Below are positions 34,249 through 44,300 of a stretch of DNA of 64,000 nucleotides, piece by piece. The stretch covers positions 682,001-746,000 of the forward strand of contig OY970370.1 in NCBI GenBank assembly GCA_963718745.1. Reading direction: 5' to 3'. This DNA is from Fermentibacter sp963718745 [NCBI: Candidatus Fermentibacterota bacterium]. Lineage in GTDB: Bacteria > Fermentibacterota > Fermentibacteria > Fermentibacterales. Below the pieces are notes generated by a model that was not told where the DNA came from, ran no database searches, and saw only the letters and a list, made by a program, of their open reading frames with translations. A program made the translations under genes and the position numbers. Positions within the stretch are counted from its first letter, which is position 1; the number at the start of each line of letters is the position of its first letter.

Positions 34249-36609
34249 ATGTTCCTCTCTTTCGAAGAGGAGACCCTTACAGTCAGATCCGGGATAAGGG
34301 ACCTCATCGAGAGGGTCCTTCTCCCCGAGGATCTGGCCCCCGGGCTCTTCGAGCCGGATCCGGCGGCCAGGGCCAGGGCGCACAGGGCTTTCCAGGAGTC
34401 CGTCCCGGGTGCGGCGATCGAGGTGCCGCTGTCCCTCGGGGAGGAATGCGGCGGATACCGCTTCGTAGTCACCGGCCGGGCCGACATGGTCGAGTCCTTC
34501 CCGGACGGCGGGGCGAGGGTTACCGAGGTGAAGACCGTCGGCGAGGACGGAACCAGGTACGTCACCTCGGTCCCGCCGGCACACGCGATGCAGCTCTATT
34601 TCTACGCAAGGGCGCTGGCGGGCGGATCGCCCGGACTCGAGGGCGTCTCGGCCAGGCTGGTCATCCTGCCCTGCACCAGAGGCGACCCTCCGCCCGTCGA
34701 GATCCCTCTCGACACCGACAGGAGGCTGCTGGACGCATCCTGGCGTTCGATGCTGGAAACCGCCGCCGGGCTGCTGGACATCTGGCGCGCGAGGCGGGCC
34801 TCCCAGCTCGCCCGGCTGGCGCAGGGAGGGATCTTCCCATACGGATCGCGCAGACCCGGCCAGGAGAGGCTGGAGGAGCTGGCGGCGCAGGCGGTGGCGG
34901 ATTCCGGCTGCCTCCTGGTCGAGGCTCCCACGGGCGTGGGCAAGACCGCGGCCATCCTCGCCGGGGCGCTCCGTGAAGCGATCCCCCTGGGCTGCCGGGT
35001 CTTCTTCCTGACATCCAAGAACACCCAGAGGAGGATATGCCTGGAGACGATCTCCAGGATGAGGGATTCAGGCCTGGACCTGGCCGTCACGGTGATGGAC
35101 TCGAGGGAGCGCATGTGCGCCAGGGGTCTGGCCAGGTGCAGGGCGGCGGAATGCCTCTTCGCATCGGGTTTCGGGACCAGAGTGAGGGAGTCGGGGGTGC
35201 TGGAGCGCCTCCTCGCCCTCGGAACAGCGGAGCCCTCGGTACTGAGGGACGAGGCGGTGCGCGAGGGGGTCTGCCCCTTCGAGCTCCAGCTGGCGAGGTC
35301 CAGGCACTGCGATCTGATACTGGGCGACTACAACTATGCCTTCGATCCCAACGTCAGGCTGAGGCGCTTCTTCGACGAGCCGGACGAATCCCCCCGCAAC
35401 GTGCTGCTTGTCGACGAAGCCGCGAACCTCCCGTCCCGCGCGAGGGAATACTACTCGCCGGGCATCACGGCGGCTCTCGTGGACGCCGCCTTCCCCCTTC
35501 CGAAGGGGCTCTCCACCTTCAGGAGCCCGCTCAACAGGCTGAGGGCCGCGCTCGAAAGGCTCGCTTCGGATCCCGCGCTCGAGCAGGAGCATGAGATCGA
35601 GATCCCTTCCGATTCCGAGCTGGAGCTCCGTCCGGAGGCCTGGATGGACAGGCTGAAGAAAATCGATACGCCCGTGACCGACCAGATCTATGACGTGGTC
35701 TTCGCCGTGGTCGCGATGGCCAGGATCCAGGGCGTCGCAGGGAGCGCGTTCCACCTGCTCTGCCGCAGGGATGGCGACGGTCCTGCCGTCCAGTGGTTCT
35801 GCACGGACGCCTCGCCGTTCACGGGAGAGAGGTTCCGCTCCTCGAGGGCGGCAGTCTGCTTCAGCGCTACGCTGCGTCCGCTGGAGCACCACAGGGACCT
35901 GCTGGGCCTGGGCGGGGACACGCTTCTGGAGTCACTCCCCTGGCCCTTTCCACGGGACAATCTGGCGGTCTGGATAGACAGGTTCGTCGACACGCGCTAC
36001 AGGTCCAGGGCGAAGAGTCTCCCCATGCTGGTCAGGCGCATCATGATGCTCTGCGACATCAGGCCGGGGACCTACCTGCTGTTCTTCCCGTCGTACGGAT
36101 ACATGAATGCCGCGGAGAAGGCCCTGGCCTGCGCCGGTGCAAGGCTCCTGGTGCAGAGACAGGGCATGACCCCGGCCGAGCGGGACTCGTTCATGGAGGA
36201 GCTGGAGTCCGGTGGACACCTCGTCCTCACCGTGTCCGGAGGGATATTCTCGGAAGGGGTCGACCTGAGGGCGCCCGATCTGAGGGGTGCGGCGGTGGTT
36301 GGCCCGTCCCTTCCCTCCCTCGATCTCCGGAGCGGCATCCTGGCAGCCGATTTCGCCCTGTCTGGCCGGGACGGGTTCACCTGCGCGAGCGTCATACCCG
36401 GGATGTCCCGCGTCATCCAGGCCGTGGGGAGGCTCCTGCGCAAGCCCGCCGACCACGGCGTGGTGCTGCTGTTCGACGGCAGGTTCCTCTCCGAGCCCTA
36501 TTCCGGGCTTATCCCCGGGCACTGGCTCGAGGACGGGGACCCGAGGCTGGCCTCCTGGACCATGAAGGAGATAGGGGATTTCTGGAAAAGAAAAGCGGCG
36601 ATGCCCTGA
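34249..36609 (+). CDS. PD-(D/E)XK nuclease fused to a DinG/XPD-type helicase
   Basis: A 786-residue protein. Residues 1 to about 190 look like a Cas4/AddB-type PD-(D/E)XK nuclease: GRADMV (Asp about 79), TEVKT (Glu about 93, Lys about 95) and QLYFYARAL (QLxxY). The rest is a superfamily 2 helicase of the DinG/XPD/YoaA group: Walker A APTGVGKT near 226-233, four cysteines (about 290, 297, 302, 341) placed like an Fe-S cluster, VDEAANLPSR where DEAH is usual, SATLRPLE, and a motif VI SRVIQAVGRLLRK. GGAGG precedes the ATG; the long open frame back to 33703 is not used. It probably unwinds and nicks DNA in repair or replication. Confidence 0.88.
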   Translation: MFLSFEEETLTVRSGIRDLIERVLLPEDLAPGLFEPDPAARARAHRAFQESVPGAAIEVPLSLGEECGGYRFVVTGRADMVESFPDGGARVTEVKTVGEDGTRYVTSVPPAHAMQLYFYARALAGGSPGLEGVSARLVILPCTRGDPPPVEIPLDTDRRLLDASWRSMLETAAGLLDIWRARRASQLARLAQGGIFPYGSRRPGQERLEELAAQAVADSGCLLVEAPTGVGKTAAILAGALREAIPLGCRVFFLTSKNTQRRICLETISRMRDSGLDLAVTVMDSRERMCARGLARCRAAECLFASGFGTRVRESGVLERLLALGTAEPSVLRDEAVREGVCPFELQLARSRHCDLILGDYNYAFDPNVRLRRFFDEPDESPRNVLLVDEAANLPSRAREYYSPGITAALVDAAFPLPKGLSTFRSPLNRLRAALERLASDPALEQEHEIEIPSDSELELRPEAWMDRLKKIDTPVTDQIYDVVFAVVAMARIQGVAGSAFHLLCRRDGDGPAVQWFCTDASPFTGERFRSSRAAVCFSATLRPLEHHRDLLGLGGDTLLESLPWPFPRDNLAVWIDRFVDTRYRSRAKSLPMLVRRIMMLCDIRPGTYLLFFPSYGYMNAAEKALACAGARLLVQRQGMTPAERDSFMEELESGGHLVLTVSGGIFSEGVDLRAPDLRGAAVVGPSLPSLDLRSGILAADFALSGRDGFTCASVIPGMSRVIQAVGRLLRKPADHGVVLLFDGRFLSEPYSGLIPGHWLEDGDPRLASWTMKEIGDFWKRKAAMP

Positions 36610-36620
36610 GGCACCGCCGC
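36585..36620 (-). terminator. Terminator for the Lpp-like lipoprotein gene
   Basis: Read on the minus strand: GCGGCGGTGCC, loop TCAG, GGCATCGCCGC, then TTTTCTTTTC. One A-C mismatch lies in the stem. It starts 23 bp after the lipoprotein stop and overlaps the last codons and stop of the helicase gene on the other strand. Confidence 0.85.
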
Positions 36621-36642
36621 AATTCAGACGCCTGGATGGATG

Positions 36643-36912
36643 CTACCTGGTGGTCGTGGTCTCGGTGGTCGTGGTGGTGACGGTCTCGAGAGCCTCGCCG
36701 GCGGCCGTGTTCAGGGAGTCGACGACGACGTTCAGCGAGTCGGTGACCACGATGGTGGACTCGGCGTTGATCACCATGGAGTCAACCGTGGTGGTGAGGG
36801 AGTCGACCACGACTGTCAGGGAGTCGATGGTTTCCTCGACGGGGACCGGCTTCTCGCAGGCGGCAACGAGCATCGCTACGGCGATAAGTGTGAGAATAGC
36901 AATGTGCTTCAT
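36643..36912 (-). CDS. Small coiled-coil lipoprotein, Lpp-like
   Basis: An 89-residue lipoprotein: signal peptide, lipobox VAAC (Cys near residue 19), then near-perfect heptads in register (SLTVVVD, SLTTTVD, SMVINAE, STIVVTD, SLNVVVD, SLNTAAG), then a Thr-rich tail ending TTTTTETTTTR. Size, lipid anchor and one uninterrupted coiled coil recall Braun lipoprotein, though the last residue is Arg, not the Lys that links Lpp to peptidoglycan. It has its own promoter and a strong terminator, suggesting high, monocistronic expression. ATG 36912 has GGAG before it. The role is inferred from form only. Confidence 0.8.
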   Translation of the reverse strand: MKHIAILTLIAVAMLVAACEKPVPVEETIDSLTVVVDSLTTTVDSMVINAESTIVVTDSLNVVVDSLNTAAGEALETVTTTTTETTTTR

Positions 36913-37004
36913 GTCAGGAACTCCTTTCGAACCTTTTCTTTGGGTAACTGGACTCACTTTCGAGGTACTGAACCAAATGGCACTTGCATACAGCACGCAG
37001 AAGA

Positions 37005-37032
37005 AATATAGCGCGAGTCAGGGTACGGTCAA
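37005..37032 (-). promoter_or_regulatory. Predicted promoter of the Lpp-like gene
   Basis: Minus strand: TTGACC (37027-37032), 16-base spacer, TATATT (37005-37010). The -35 box touches the rnhC stop and is enclosed in a short inverted repeat GGGTA/TACCC. The transcript would carry a leader of about 85-90 bases before the lipoprotein ATG. Confidence 0.6.
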
Positions 37033-37907
37033 TACCCTGCCATCCTGAGAATCCTCCCGGTGTTGGCGAAGTGGTACTTGGCGATCCTCCTGAGGATATC
37101 CGGACCTGATCTGGAAACAGCTTCCGCACCCAGGAGATCGATGTCGGCGCCGGCGCCGGGCTTCAGCTTCACTCCCAGCTCCCCCGCCAGGGACCGCACC
37201 GCTCTGACATACGAGGCCCTCGCGAGGACGGAAGCGGCGGCAACGGCCGGCTCCGCCTCCCCGTGGGTCCTGAGCTCGAAGGCATGTCCGCGGGGCAGCA
37301 GGGGAAGGATCCTCGGCCCGGAGCAGAACTTGTCGATGACCGTACGTTCCGGGCGGATGCCGCAGGCGAGCATCCCCGAGATGGCTTCGGCGTGCATCCG
37401 GGCGAGTATGTCCAGGCTGTTGGAGCCCCTTGGCATGGATTCCATCAGAGAGTTGTAGGTGGCTGGCTCCATCGAGACCACCGCCCTGCAGGCGGTCTCC
37501 TTCAGGATAGCCTCTTCGAGCAGGGATATACGCCTCTGGTCCAGCAGCTTGGAGTCTGCGAGCCCGGCTGCGCGGAGCCTTGCGGAGGCATCCGGATCCA
37601 GCAGGACTGCCGCGACCACGAGAGGGCCGAAATAGTCTCCCTTGCCCGCCTCGTCCGAGCCGCCCGTCCCGGGGGCGGCAGCGGGGCGGGCCGAAAGCTC
37701 GCCGAACAGATCCCGGTCTCCGCCTGCGTACACCGTGGAGAAGCCTCGCTTTTCAGAATGGTAGAGGTTTATCCTGCAGGTGCGGTTAGAATCCGCGACC
37801 TCGGCCTGCAGACCGTTCGAGAGCACTCTGACCACGGAGCCGGTGATGCCCCGCGACGCCTGCGCGGCGAGCCAGGATAGAGCCTCCTCCTCGACTCCCC
37901 GTCTCAT
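37029..37907 (-). CDS. rnhC: Ribonuclease HIII
   Basis: A 292-residue RNase H of type 2. GSDEAGKGDYFGPLVVAAV carries the first acidic catalytic residues, followed by LADSKLLD and a TVIDKFCSG region; HGEAEPAVAAASVLARA is the last catalytic segment. The N-terminal roughly 80 residues form the substrate-binding extension typical of RNase HIII rather than HII. It removes RNA from RNA/DNA hybrids. ATG 37907 overlaps the upstream stop (ATGA). Confidence 0.93.
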   Translation of the reverse strand: MRRGVEEEALSWLAAQASRGITGSVVRVLSNGLQAEVADSNRTCRINLYHSEKRGFSTVYAGGDRDLFGELSARPAAAPGTGGSDEAGKGDYFGPLVVAAVLLDPDASARLRAAGLADSKLLDQRRISLLEEAILKETACRAVVSMEPATYNSLMESMPRGSNSLDILARMHAEAISGMLACGIRPERTVIDKFCSGPRILPLLPRGHAFELRTHGEAEPAVAAASVLARASYVRAVRSLAGELGVKLKPGAGADIDLLGAEAVSRSGPDILRRIAKYHFANTGRILRMAGY

Positions 37908-38695
37908 TCCTGGAAGGGGTTGTCGACCTCCAGGACGGTCCCTTCGGTGTAGTTCTCGAGGAGGCATGCTATCTCGCCGATGACTATGGCGCTCCTCATC
38001 AGGACGGGCATGTGCCTGTCGTCGTTAGTCATCCAGACCAGGATCTCGCCCTGCTGGTCGAAGATGCCCTCGCCCCTGAGCTCCGGCTTCACGAGGATGC
38101 AGTCGAAGGTGCCGGCGGGGACCCGGATGCGCTCCTCCCTCACAACGGTCACCTGTAGAGGATAGTTGTCGTTGTCCGTATGGCAGTCCAGCGTGTAGAC
38201 CTCACCGACTACGAGAGGGAGGGTCCGCGCGTAGTACATGCAGCTCAGCACGTCGAGAGCGTGCGGGGGGATCGAGACCAGCCGCTCCTCCTCGTCGTCC
38301 TCCTCCGGATAGAAAGCTGTTCCGGCCTCCTGGTCGAAGAGGACGTCCTCGGAGCTGCGGTAGTCCCCCTCCTCGAGGCTCTTGGAGAAGTGGAGCGTAT
38401 GGAGCTGAACGATGTCCAGCAGAGCCGAGTTGGTGTCGTTCACCCTGAAGAAGGCGCTGAAGGCGGGGTTGGACCTGGCGTTCGCCGTGATCCGGTATGC
38501 CATGAGACCTTCGTACTGCTCGGGTCCGGTCACGGAGAGCGTCGCGCTGCCTGCCTTCACGATCCCGTATTCGACGCTGAAGACCAGGCGCTCACCCGGT
38601 CCGAAGCAGGTGTTCTCGACATATCGCGGCGAGTAGCCGGTTTCCTGGGCCATGGACATGCCGGCCAGAAGCAGTACGACACCGGTAAACCTCAT
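37904..38695 (-). CDS. DUF3108-family secreted protein
   Basis: A 263-residue protein with a signal peptide (MRFTGVVLLLAGMSMAQ) and a DUF3108 domain: GERLVFSVEYGIVKAGSATLSV near the start, HFSKSLEEGDYRSSEDVLFD, LSCMYYARTLPL, GTFDCILVKPELRGEGIF and ILVWMTNDDRHMPVLMRSAI. The family is periplasmic or outer-membrane-linked and of unknown role. ATG 38695 has GGAGGAGAAACG before it and overlaps the glycosyltransferase stop as ATGA. Confidence 0.9.
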   Translation of the reverse strand: MRFTGVVLLLAGMSMAQETGYSPRYVENTCFGPGERLVFSVEYGIVKAGSATLSVTGPEQYEGLMAYRITANARSNPAFSAFFRVNDTNSALLDIVQLHTLHFSKSLEEGDYRSSEDVLFDQEAGTAFYPEEDDEEERLVSIPPHALDVLSCMYYARTLPLVVGEVYTLDCHTDNDNYPLQVTVVREERIRVPAGTFDCILVKPELRGEGIFDQQGEILVWMTNDDRHMPVLMRSAIVIGEIACLLENYTEGTVLEVDNPFQE

Positions 38696-39801
38696 CGTTT
38701 CTCCTCCAATGGAGACAATTCCGACCATCCATGATACCCGGTCCGGAACCCGCCTGTTCCATTCCATGCTCCCGCTTCCTCGAGCAGCGACCTCCAGCGG
38801 GCGCCCACGGATTCGAGGGAGTATAGCTCCAGGCACCTCGTCCTCGCACGGTCCGAAAGAGACCTGACTACGTCGGGATTCTCCAGCAGATATGCGATCT
38901 GCCTCCCCAGGACGGCGCTGTCACCGGGAGGGTGCAGGATGCCGGTCCTGCCGTCGAGCACGGTGTCCACGAGGCCGTTCGTGGCGGCCGCCAGGACGGG
39001 GAGCCCGGACGACATCATCTCGAGCGCGGCCCTGGAGACGGCTTCGCTCGCGAGGCTGGGGACGAGACCCATGGTTGCACGCGAGTAAGCGGATCCGATG
39101 TCTTCGACGAATCCCGCGATCTCCACCCTGTCCGCCGCACCCTCGGCCTCCGCCATGCCCGAGATGTCCGGGAACGACAGCTGGGCTTCCCCGCCCACCA
39201 CGAGCAGACGGGCGGACGGTGCGTATCGGAGCGCGCGGATCGCAGTCAGATGGCCCTTGACCTCGCTGAGTCGTGCGGCCATCACGAGAGTCTGCGGATC
39301 GCGGGACGATCCAGGCGTGAACCTCCGGGTGTCGACAGCCTGCGGAACCACCGCGACCGGGCCTCCCCTCCCCCGGGCATAGCCTTCCCGGAGCATGAAC
39401 GGATTGGAGAAGACAACGAGGGAGGTCCTGGAGTCCATCAGACCGGAGAACCGGGAGCCGGACGGACGCCTGATGTCGGACCTGACCCGGACGACCCGGG
39501 CGCCTCCGGAGGCGGTGACGGCCGCCAGATGGTCCTCGGACCTGTGAGCGCATATGAAGTCCGGATCGAATCGAGCAGTGAGCCTTTTCAACCCTGCAAG
39601 CCCCAGGGGGAAGGAGGCCCCGGAGAGCCGGAGGGGGACCGTGCCTATCCCTGCCTCGCGGGCATGCTCGAGCAGAGGCGTACCCGGTTCCCCGGAGAGG
39701 AGGACGTCTACACCCGCGCACACGAGGGAGCGCGCATGGAGCAGGGCGCCTTCGGCGGCTGCGTTCCACCACCTGCATGTAGCCATCACGAGAACCTTCA
39801 A
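38692..39801 (-). CDS. Glycosyltransferase family 4-type
   Basis: A 369-residue GT-B fold enzyme. The N-terminal half has VLVMATCRWWNAAAEGALLHARSL; AARLSEVKGHLTAIRAL, VEIAGFVEDIGSAYSRATMGLVPSLASEAVSRAALEMMSSGLPVLAA and LHPPGDSAVLG in the C-terminal half match the GT4 donor-binding domain with its EX7E-like motif. The sugar and acceptor are unknown; a surface glycan role is likely in this envelope context. TTG 39801 is preceded by a G-run. Confidence 0.87.
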   Translation of the reverse strand: MKVLVMATCRWWNAAAEGALLHARSLVCAGVDVLLSGEPGTPLLEHAREAGIGTVPLRLSGASFPLGLAGLKRLTARFDPDFICAHRSEDHLAAVTASGGARVVRVRSDIRRPSGSRFSGLMDSRTSLVVFSNPFMLREGYARGRGGPVAVVPQAVDTRRFTPGSSRDPQTLVMAARLSEVKGHLTAIRALRYAPSARLLVVGGEAQLSFPDISGMAEAEGAADRVEIAGFVEDIGSAYSRATMGLVPSLASEAVSRAALEMMSSGLPVLAAATNGLVDTVLDGRTGILHPPGDSAVLGRQIAYLLENPDVVRSLSDRARTRCLELYSLESVGARWRSLLEEAGAWNGTGGFRTGYHGWSELSPLEEKR

Positions 39802-39971
39802 GTGCAAACCCCCCGGTCCGGACTGGTCTATATTCTCACAAACGGGACACCGGAGCAACCACGGGACGGAGAGGGCGCGACCAAGGGCTCCGGGCAAGCC
39901 GGAGCACTCTCACTCGGTGACGTGATTCTGCTATTATCGATATTCCATCTTTCTTTCCGGAGGAAGCCGTC

Positions 39972-41354
39972 ATGATTGCCAGAACCACCGTCAGGGAGGC
40001 GCTCGAAACACATCCCCTGGGTCAGTCGATCACAGTGTTCGGCTGGGTCAGGAACTGCAGGATCTCGAGCGGAGTCGCCTTCGCGGTGCTCAACGACGGT
40101 TCCTGCTTCGCATGCCTCCAGGTGGTCTTCGACCGTGAGAGGTTCGACGAGGCATCCCTCTCCGGGATAACCAACGGAGCCTGCATCCGTGTCGAGGGAA
40201 CGCTGGCCGAGTCTCCCGGAGCAGGCCAGGCCAGGGAGCTCAGGGCTTCCGGAGTCCACCTGACAGGCGCATGCGACGCCGAATACCCTCTTCAGCCGAA
40301 AAAGCACAGCATGGAGTTCCTGAGGACGATCCCCCAGCTCCGGCCCCGCACCAACACGTTCGGCGCCGTCTTCAGGATGAGGCACCGGCTCGCCATGGCG
40401 GTCCACGGCTTCTTCGACTCCAGGGGCTTCATCTACGTCCATCCCCCCCTCCTGACCTCGAGCGACTGCGAAGGAGCCGGCGAGACCTTCCGCGTCACCA
40501 CTCTGCCGCTCGACTCGGTGCCGATGATGGACGGGGTGGTCGACTTCTCCAGGGACTTCTTCAGGCGGGAGGCATACCTGACCGTCAGCGCACAGCTCGA
40601 GGCGGAGCCTCTCGCTCTCGCGCTGGGCGGCGTCTACACCTTCGGTCCGATCTTCCGCGCCGAGCCCTCGGACACCAGGATCCATGCCGCGGAGTTCTGG
40701 ATGATCGAGCCGGAGGCGGCATTCTGCGATCTCGACGACGACATTGTGCTGATCGAGCAGTTCGTGAAGCATCTGGCCCGGACAGTCCGGGAATGCTGCC
40801 CGGAGGAGCTGGATTTCCTGGAGAAGTTCGTCGAGCCCGGCCTCCCGGCGCGCTACAGCGCTCTCCTGGACGGGAATTTCGCTCGCATAACCTACACCGA
40901 GGCGATCGACATCATCAGAGACAAGGCGGCTGGAAGGGTGGCTCCCATGGAGTGGGGGCAGAAGCCTTCCGCCGAACAGGAGCGGTTCCTGGCGGAGGAC
41001 GTGTTCGCCCGCCCCGTCTTCGTCACCGACTATCCCGCCTCTTTCAAGCCTTTCTACATGCGCGTTAACGACGACGGACGCACCGTGGCCTGCACCGACC
41101 TGCTGGTGCCGGGGGTCGGCGAGATCGTCGGGGGCAGCCAGCGCGAGGAGCGCCTGGACGTGCTCGTCGCCAGGGCCGCCGCGCTCGGGCTGGATCCGGA
41201 AACCTACGGCTGGTACTTCGACATCCGCCGATGGGGCACCGCCCCGCACGCAGGCTTCGGCCTGGGCTTCGAGCGGATGCTCATGTACCTCAGCGGGATA
41301 AGGAACATTCGCGATGTGCTGCCATTCCCCAGAACCTTCGGAAGCATGGTCTGA
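39972..41354 (+). CDS. asnS: Asparaginyl-tRNA synthetase
   Basis: A 460-residue class IIb synthetase. An N-terminal OB-fold (VFGWVRNCRISSGVAFAVLNDG) binds the anticodon; motif 2 FRAEPSDTRIHAAEFWMIEPE and motif 3 GFGLGFERMLMYLSGIRNIRDVLPFPR are present. The PRT tail is typical of AsnRS rather than AspRS. GGAGGAAGCCGTC precedes the ATG. nifJ follows 43 bp later on the same strand. Confidence 0.95.
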   Translation: MIARTTVREALETHPLGQSITVFGWVRNCRISSGVAFAVLNDGSCFACLQVVFDRERFDEASLSGITNGACIRVEGTLAESPGAGQARELRASGVHLTGACDAEYPLQPKKHSMEFLRTIPQLRPRTNTFGAVFRMRHRLAMAVHGFFDSRGFIYVHPPLLTSSDCEGAGETFRVTTLPLDSVPMMDGVVDFSRDFFRREAYLTVSAQLEAEPLALALGGVYTFGPIFRAEPSDTRIHAAEFWMIEPEAAFCDLDDDIVLIEQFVKHLARTVRECCPEELDFLEKFVEPGLPARYSALLDGNFARITYTEAIDIIRDKAAGRVAPMEWGQKPSAEQERFLAEDVFARPVFVTDYPASFKPFYMRVNDDGRTVACTDLLVPGVGEIVGGSQREERLDVLVARAAALGLDPETYGWYFDIRRWGTAPHAGFGLGFERMLMYLSGIRNIRDVLPFPRTFGSMV

Positions 41355-41397
41355 TCCCATCCGGTGAAAGCCGGTTACCTTTGGAAAGGCGGATACG

Positions 41398-44300
41398 ATG
41401 AACGAGGCCCGCAGGACGATGGTCACCATAGACGGCAACGAGGCCGCCGCGACCATTGCTCACAAACTAAGCGAAGTGATCGCGATCTACCCCATCACCC
41501 CGTCTAGCACAATGGGCGAGTTCGCGGACGAATGGTCGGCGAAGGGCCGCAGGAATCTCTGGGGCACGGTCCCGCTGGTCCAGGAGATGCAGAGCGAAGG
41601 CGGAGCTGCAGCGGCCGTGCACGGCGCGCTCCAGACCGGCGCCCTCACCACTACGTTCACGGCCTCCCAGGGTCTCCTGCTGATGATCCCGACCATGTAC
41701 AAGATCGCAGGCGAGCTCACGCCGGTCGTATTCCACGTCTCGGCCCGGGCGCTGGCCTGCCAGGGACTGTCGATCTTCGGTGATCACAGCGACGTGATGG
41801 CTGTCCGGCAGACGGGATTCGCCCTCCTCGCGAGCAACTCCGTCCAGGAGGCGATGGATCTCGCCCTCATCGCGCACTCCTCCACGCTGAAGTCGAGGAT
41901 CCCCTTCGTGCATTTCTTCGACGGCTTCAGGACGAGCAGCGAGGTCCAGAAGATCGAAGTCGTCTCCGACGAGGTCATTGGTGCGATGATCGACGAGGAG
42001 GCGATCACGGCCTTCCGCAGGCGTGCGCTGGACCCGGAGAGGCCCGTCCTCCGCGGCACGAGCCAGAACCCCGACGTGTACTTCCAGGGGCGCGAAACGG
42101 TCAATCCCTACCACCTCGCGGTCCCGGCCATCGTGCAGGATGCCATGGACCGCTTCGCATCACTCACCGGCAGGGCCTACAGGCTGTTCGACTACGTGGG
42201 AGCCCCCGACGCCGAGCGTGTTCTCGTGATGATGTGCTCCGGCGCCGAGGTGGCGCACGAGACGGTCGAGAGCATGGTGGCGGGCGGAGAGAAGGTCGGC
42301 CTCCTCAAGGTCAGGCTCTACAGACCGTTCGATTCAGCAGCCTTTGCCAGCGCCATCCCGGCCGGGACGAAGACAGTCGCCGTCCTGGACAGGACGAAGG
42401 AACCCGGCTCGCCTGGCGAACCTCTCTACCTCGATGTTGTGAATGCACTTGCGGAAACCGGCCGCAGCTCGGTGCGGATCATCGGAGGCAGGTACGGCCT
42501 CGGGAGCAAGGAGTTCACGCCGGGAATGGTCTCCGCGGTTCTCGAAGAGGCCGCCCGGCCCTCCCCCAGGAACCACTTCACGGTGGGCATAGACGACGAT
42601 GTGATGAAGACCTCCCTCGAACTGAGCAGGGACTTCTGCCTGGAGAGCCCCGGTGTGCACCAGGCGGTCTTCCTGGGGCTGGGTTCCGACGGGACGGTTG
42701 GTGCCAACAAGAACTCCATCAAGATCATAGGCGAGGAGACCGACTACTACGCGCAGGGCTACTTCGTGTACGACTCCAAGAAGGCGGGCACGCTCACGGT
42801 CAGCCACCTGAGATTCGGCCCCAGGCCGATCCGGCAGACATGCCTCGTCTCCCAGGCGGGCTTCGTCGGCTGCCATCAGAGCATCTTCCTGGAGCAGTAC
42901 GATGTGATGGACTACGCGGCACCCGGTGCGACATTCCTGCTGAACTCGCCCTATGCGCCGGAGCAGGTCTGGGACCATCTCCCGCTGTCCGTCCAGAAGG
43001 CCATGCTCGAGAAGAAGGTGCGGCTGTTCGTGATCGACGCCTACAAGGTTGCGCGCGACAACGAGATGGGCGTCAGGATCAACACCATCATGCAGACCTG
43101 CTTCTTCGCGATCTCGGGCATACTGCCCCGCGACGAGGCGATCGAGAAGATCAAGAAGGCCATAAAGAAATCCTACGGCCGCAAGGGCGAGGACGTGGTG
43201 CGGAAGAACTTCGAGGCAGTGGACAACACGCTCGCCAATCTCCACGAGGTTGACTATCCGAAGACCGTCACCGCCCTGCGGGACACGGTCCCTCCCGTTC
43301 CGCCCGAGGCTCCGGAGTTCGTCAGGACCGTCACCTCCGCAATCATCTCCAAGAAGGGCGATGCGCTGCCCGTCTCGGCGATGCCCGCGGACGGCACCTG
43401 GCCCCTCTCTACCACGATGTGGGAGAAGCGCAACATCGCCCTCGAGGTTCCCGTCTGGGATCCTCCGTCGTGCCTCCAGTGCGCGGTCTGCAGCCTCGTC
43501 TGCCCCCACGCGGCGATCAGGGTCAAGGTCTACGAGCCCGGTCTTCTGGATGGCGCGCCCGGCGGATTCCGCAGCGTCGACGCAAAGGGAGCCGATTTCG
43601 CCGGCATGAAGTGGACGGTACAGGTCGCTCCCGAAGACTGCACGGGCTGCGGGGCATGCGTTCACGCCTGCCCGGGGAAGAACCGCACCGAGCCTGGACG
43701 CAAGGCCATCAACATGACCAGCCATGCCGAGGTGGTCGAGAAGGAGAAGGAGTTCTTCGGATTCTTCCTCTCGATACCTGAGTTCGACCGCGAGAAGCTC
43801 GACAGGGGGACGGTCAAGGGCTCGCAGCTCATGCGGCCGCTCTTCGAGTTCTCCGGGGCCTGCGCGGGCTGCGGGGAGACGCCGTACGTCAAGCTGATGA
43901 CACAGCTGTTCGGAGACCGGGCGGTAGTCGCCAATGCGACCGGCTGCAGCTCCATCTACGGCGGCAACCTTCCCACGACTCCCTACTGCGTCAACTCCGA
44001 CGGCAGAGGTCCCGCCTGGAACAACAGCCTGTTCGAGGATGCGGCCGAGTTCGGCTTCGGTTTCAGGCTGACCGCCGACAGGCAGGCTCAGTATGCAGCC
44101 GAACTGCTGGGGCGCCTCGAGGGCTCGATCGGGACCGGACTGGTCAAGGCTCTCCTGGAGAACGATCAGAAAACCGAAGGCGAGATCGCCGGGCAGAGGC
44201 GGAGCCTCGAGGAGCTCCGCGGGGTGCTCGCGGGAATCGACAGCCCCGACGCCGCGCGCCTCGCTTCCGTATCCGACTACCTGCTCCGGAGGAGCGTCTG

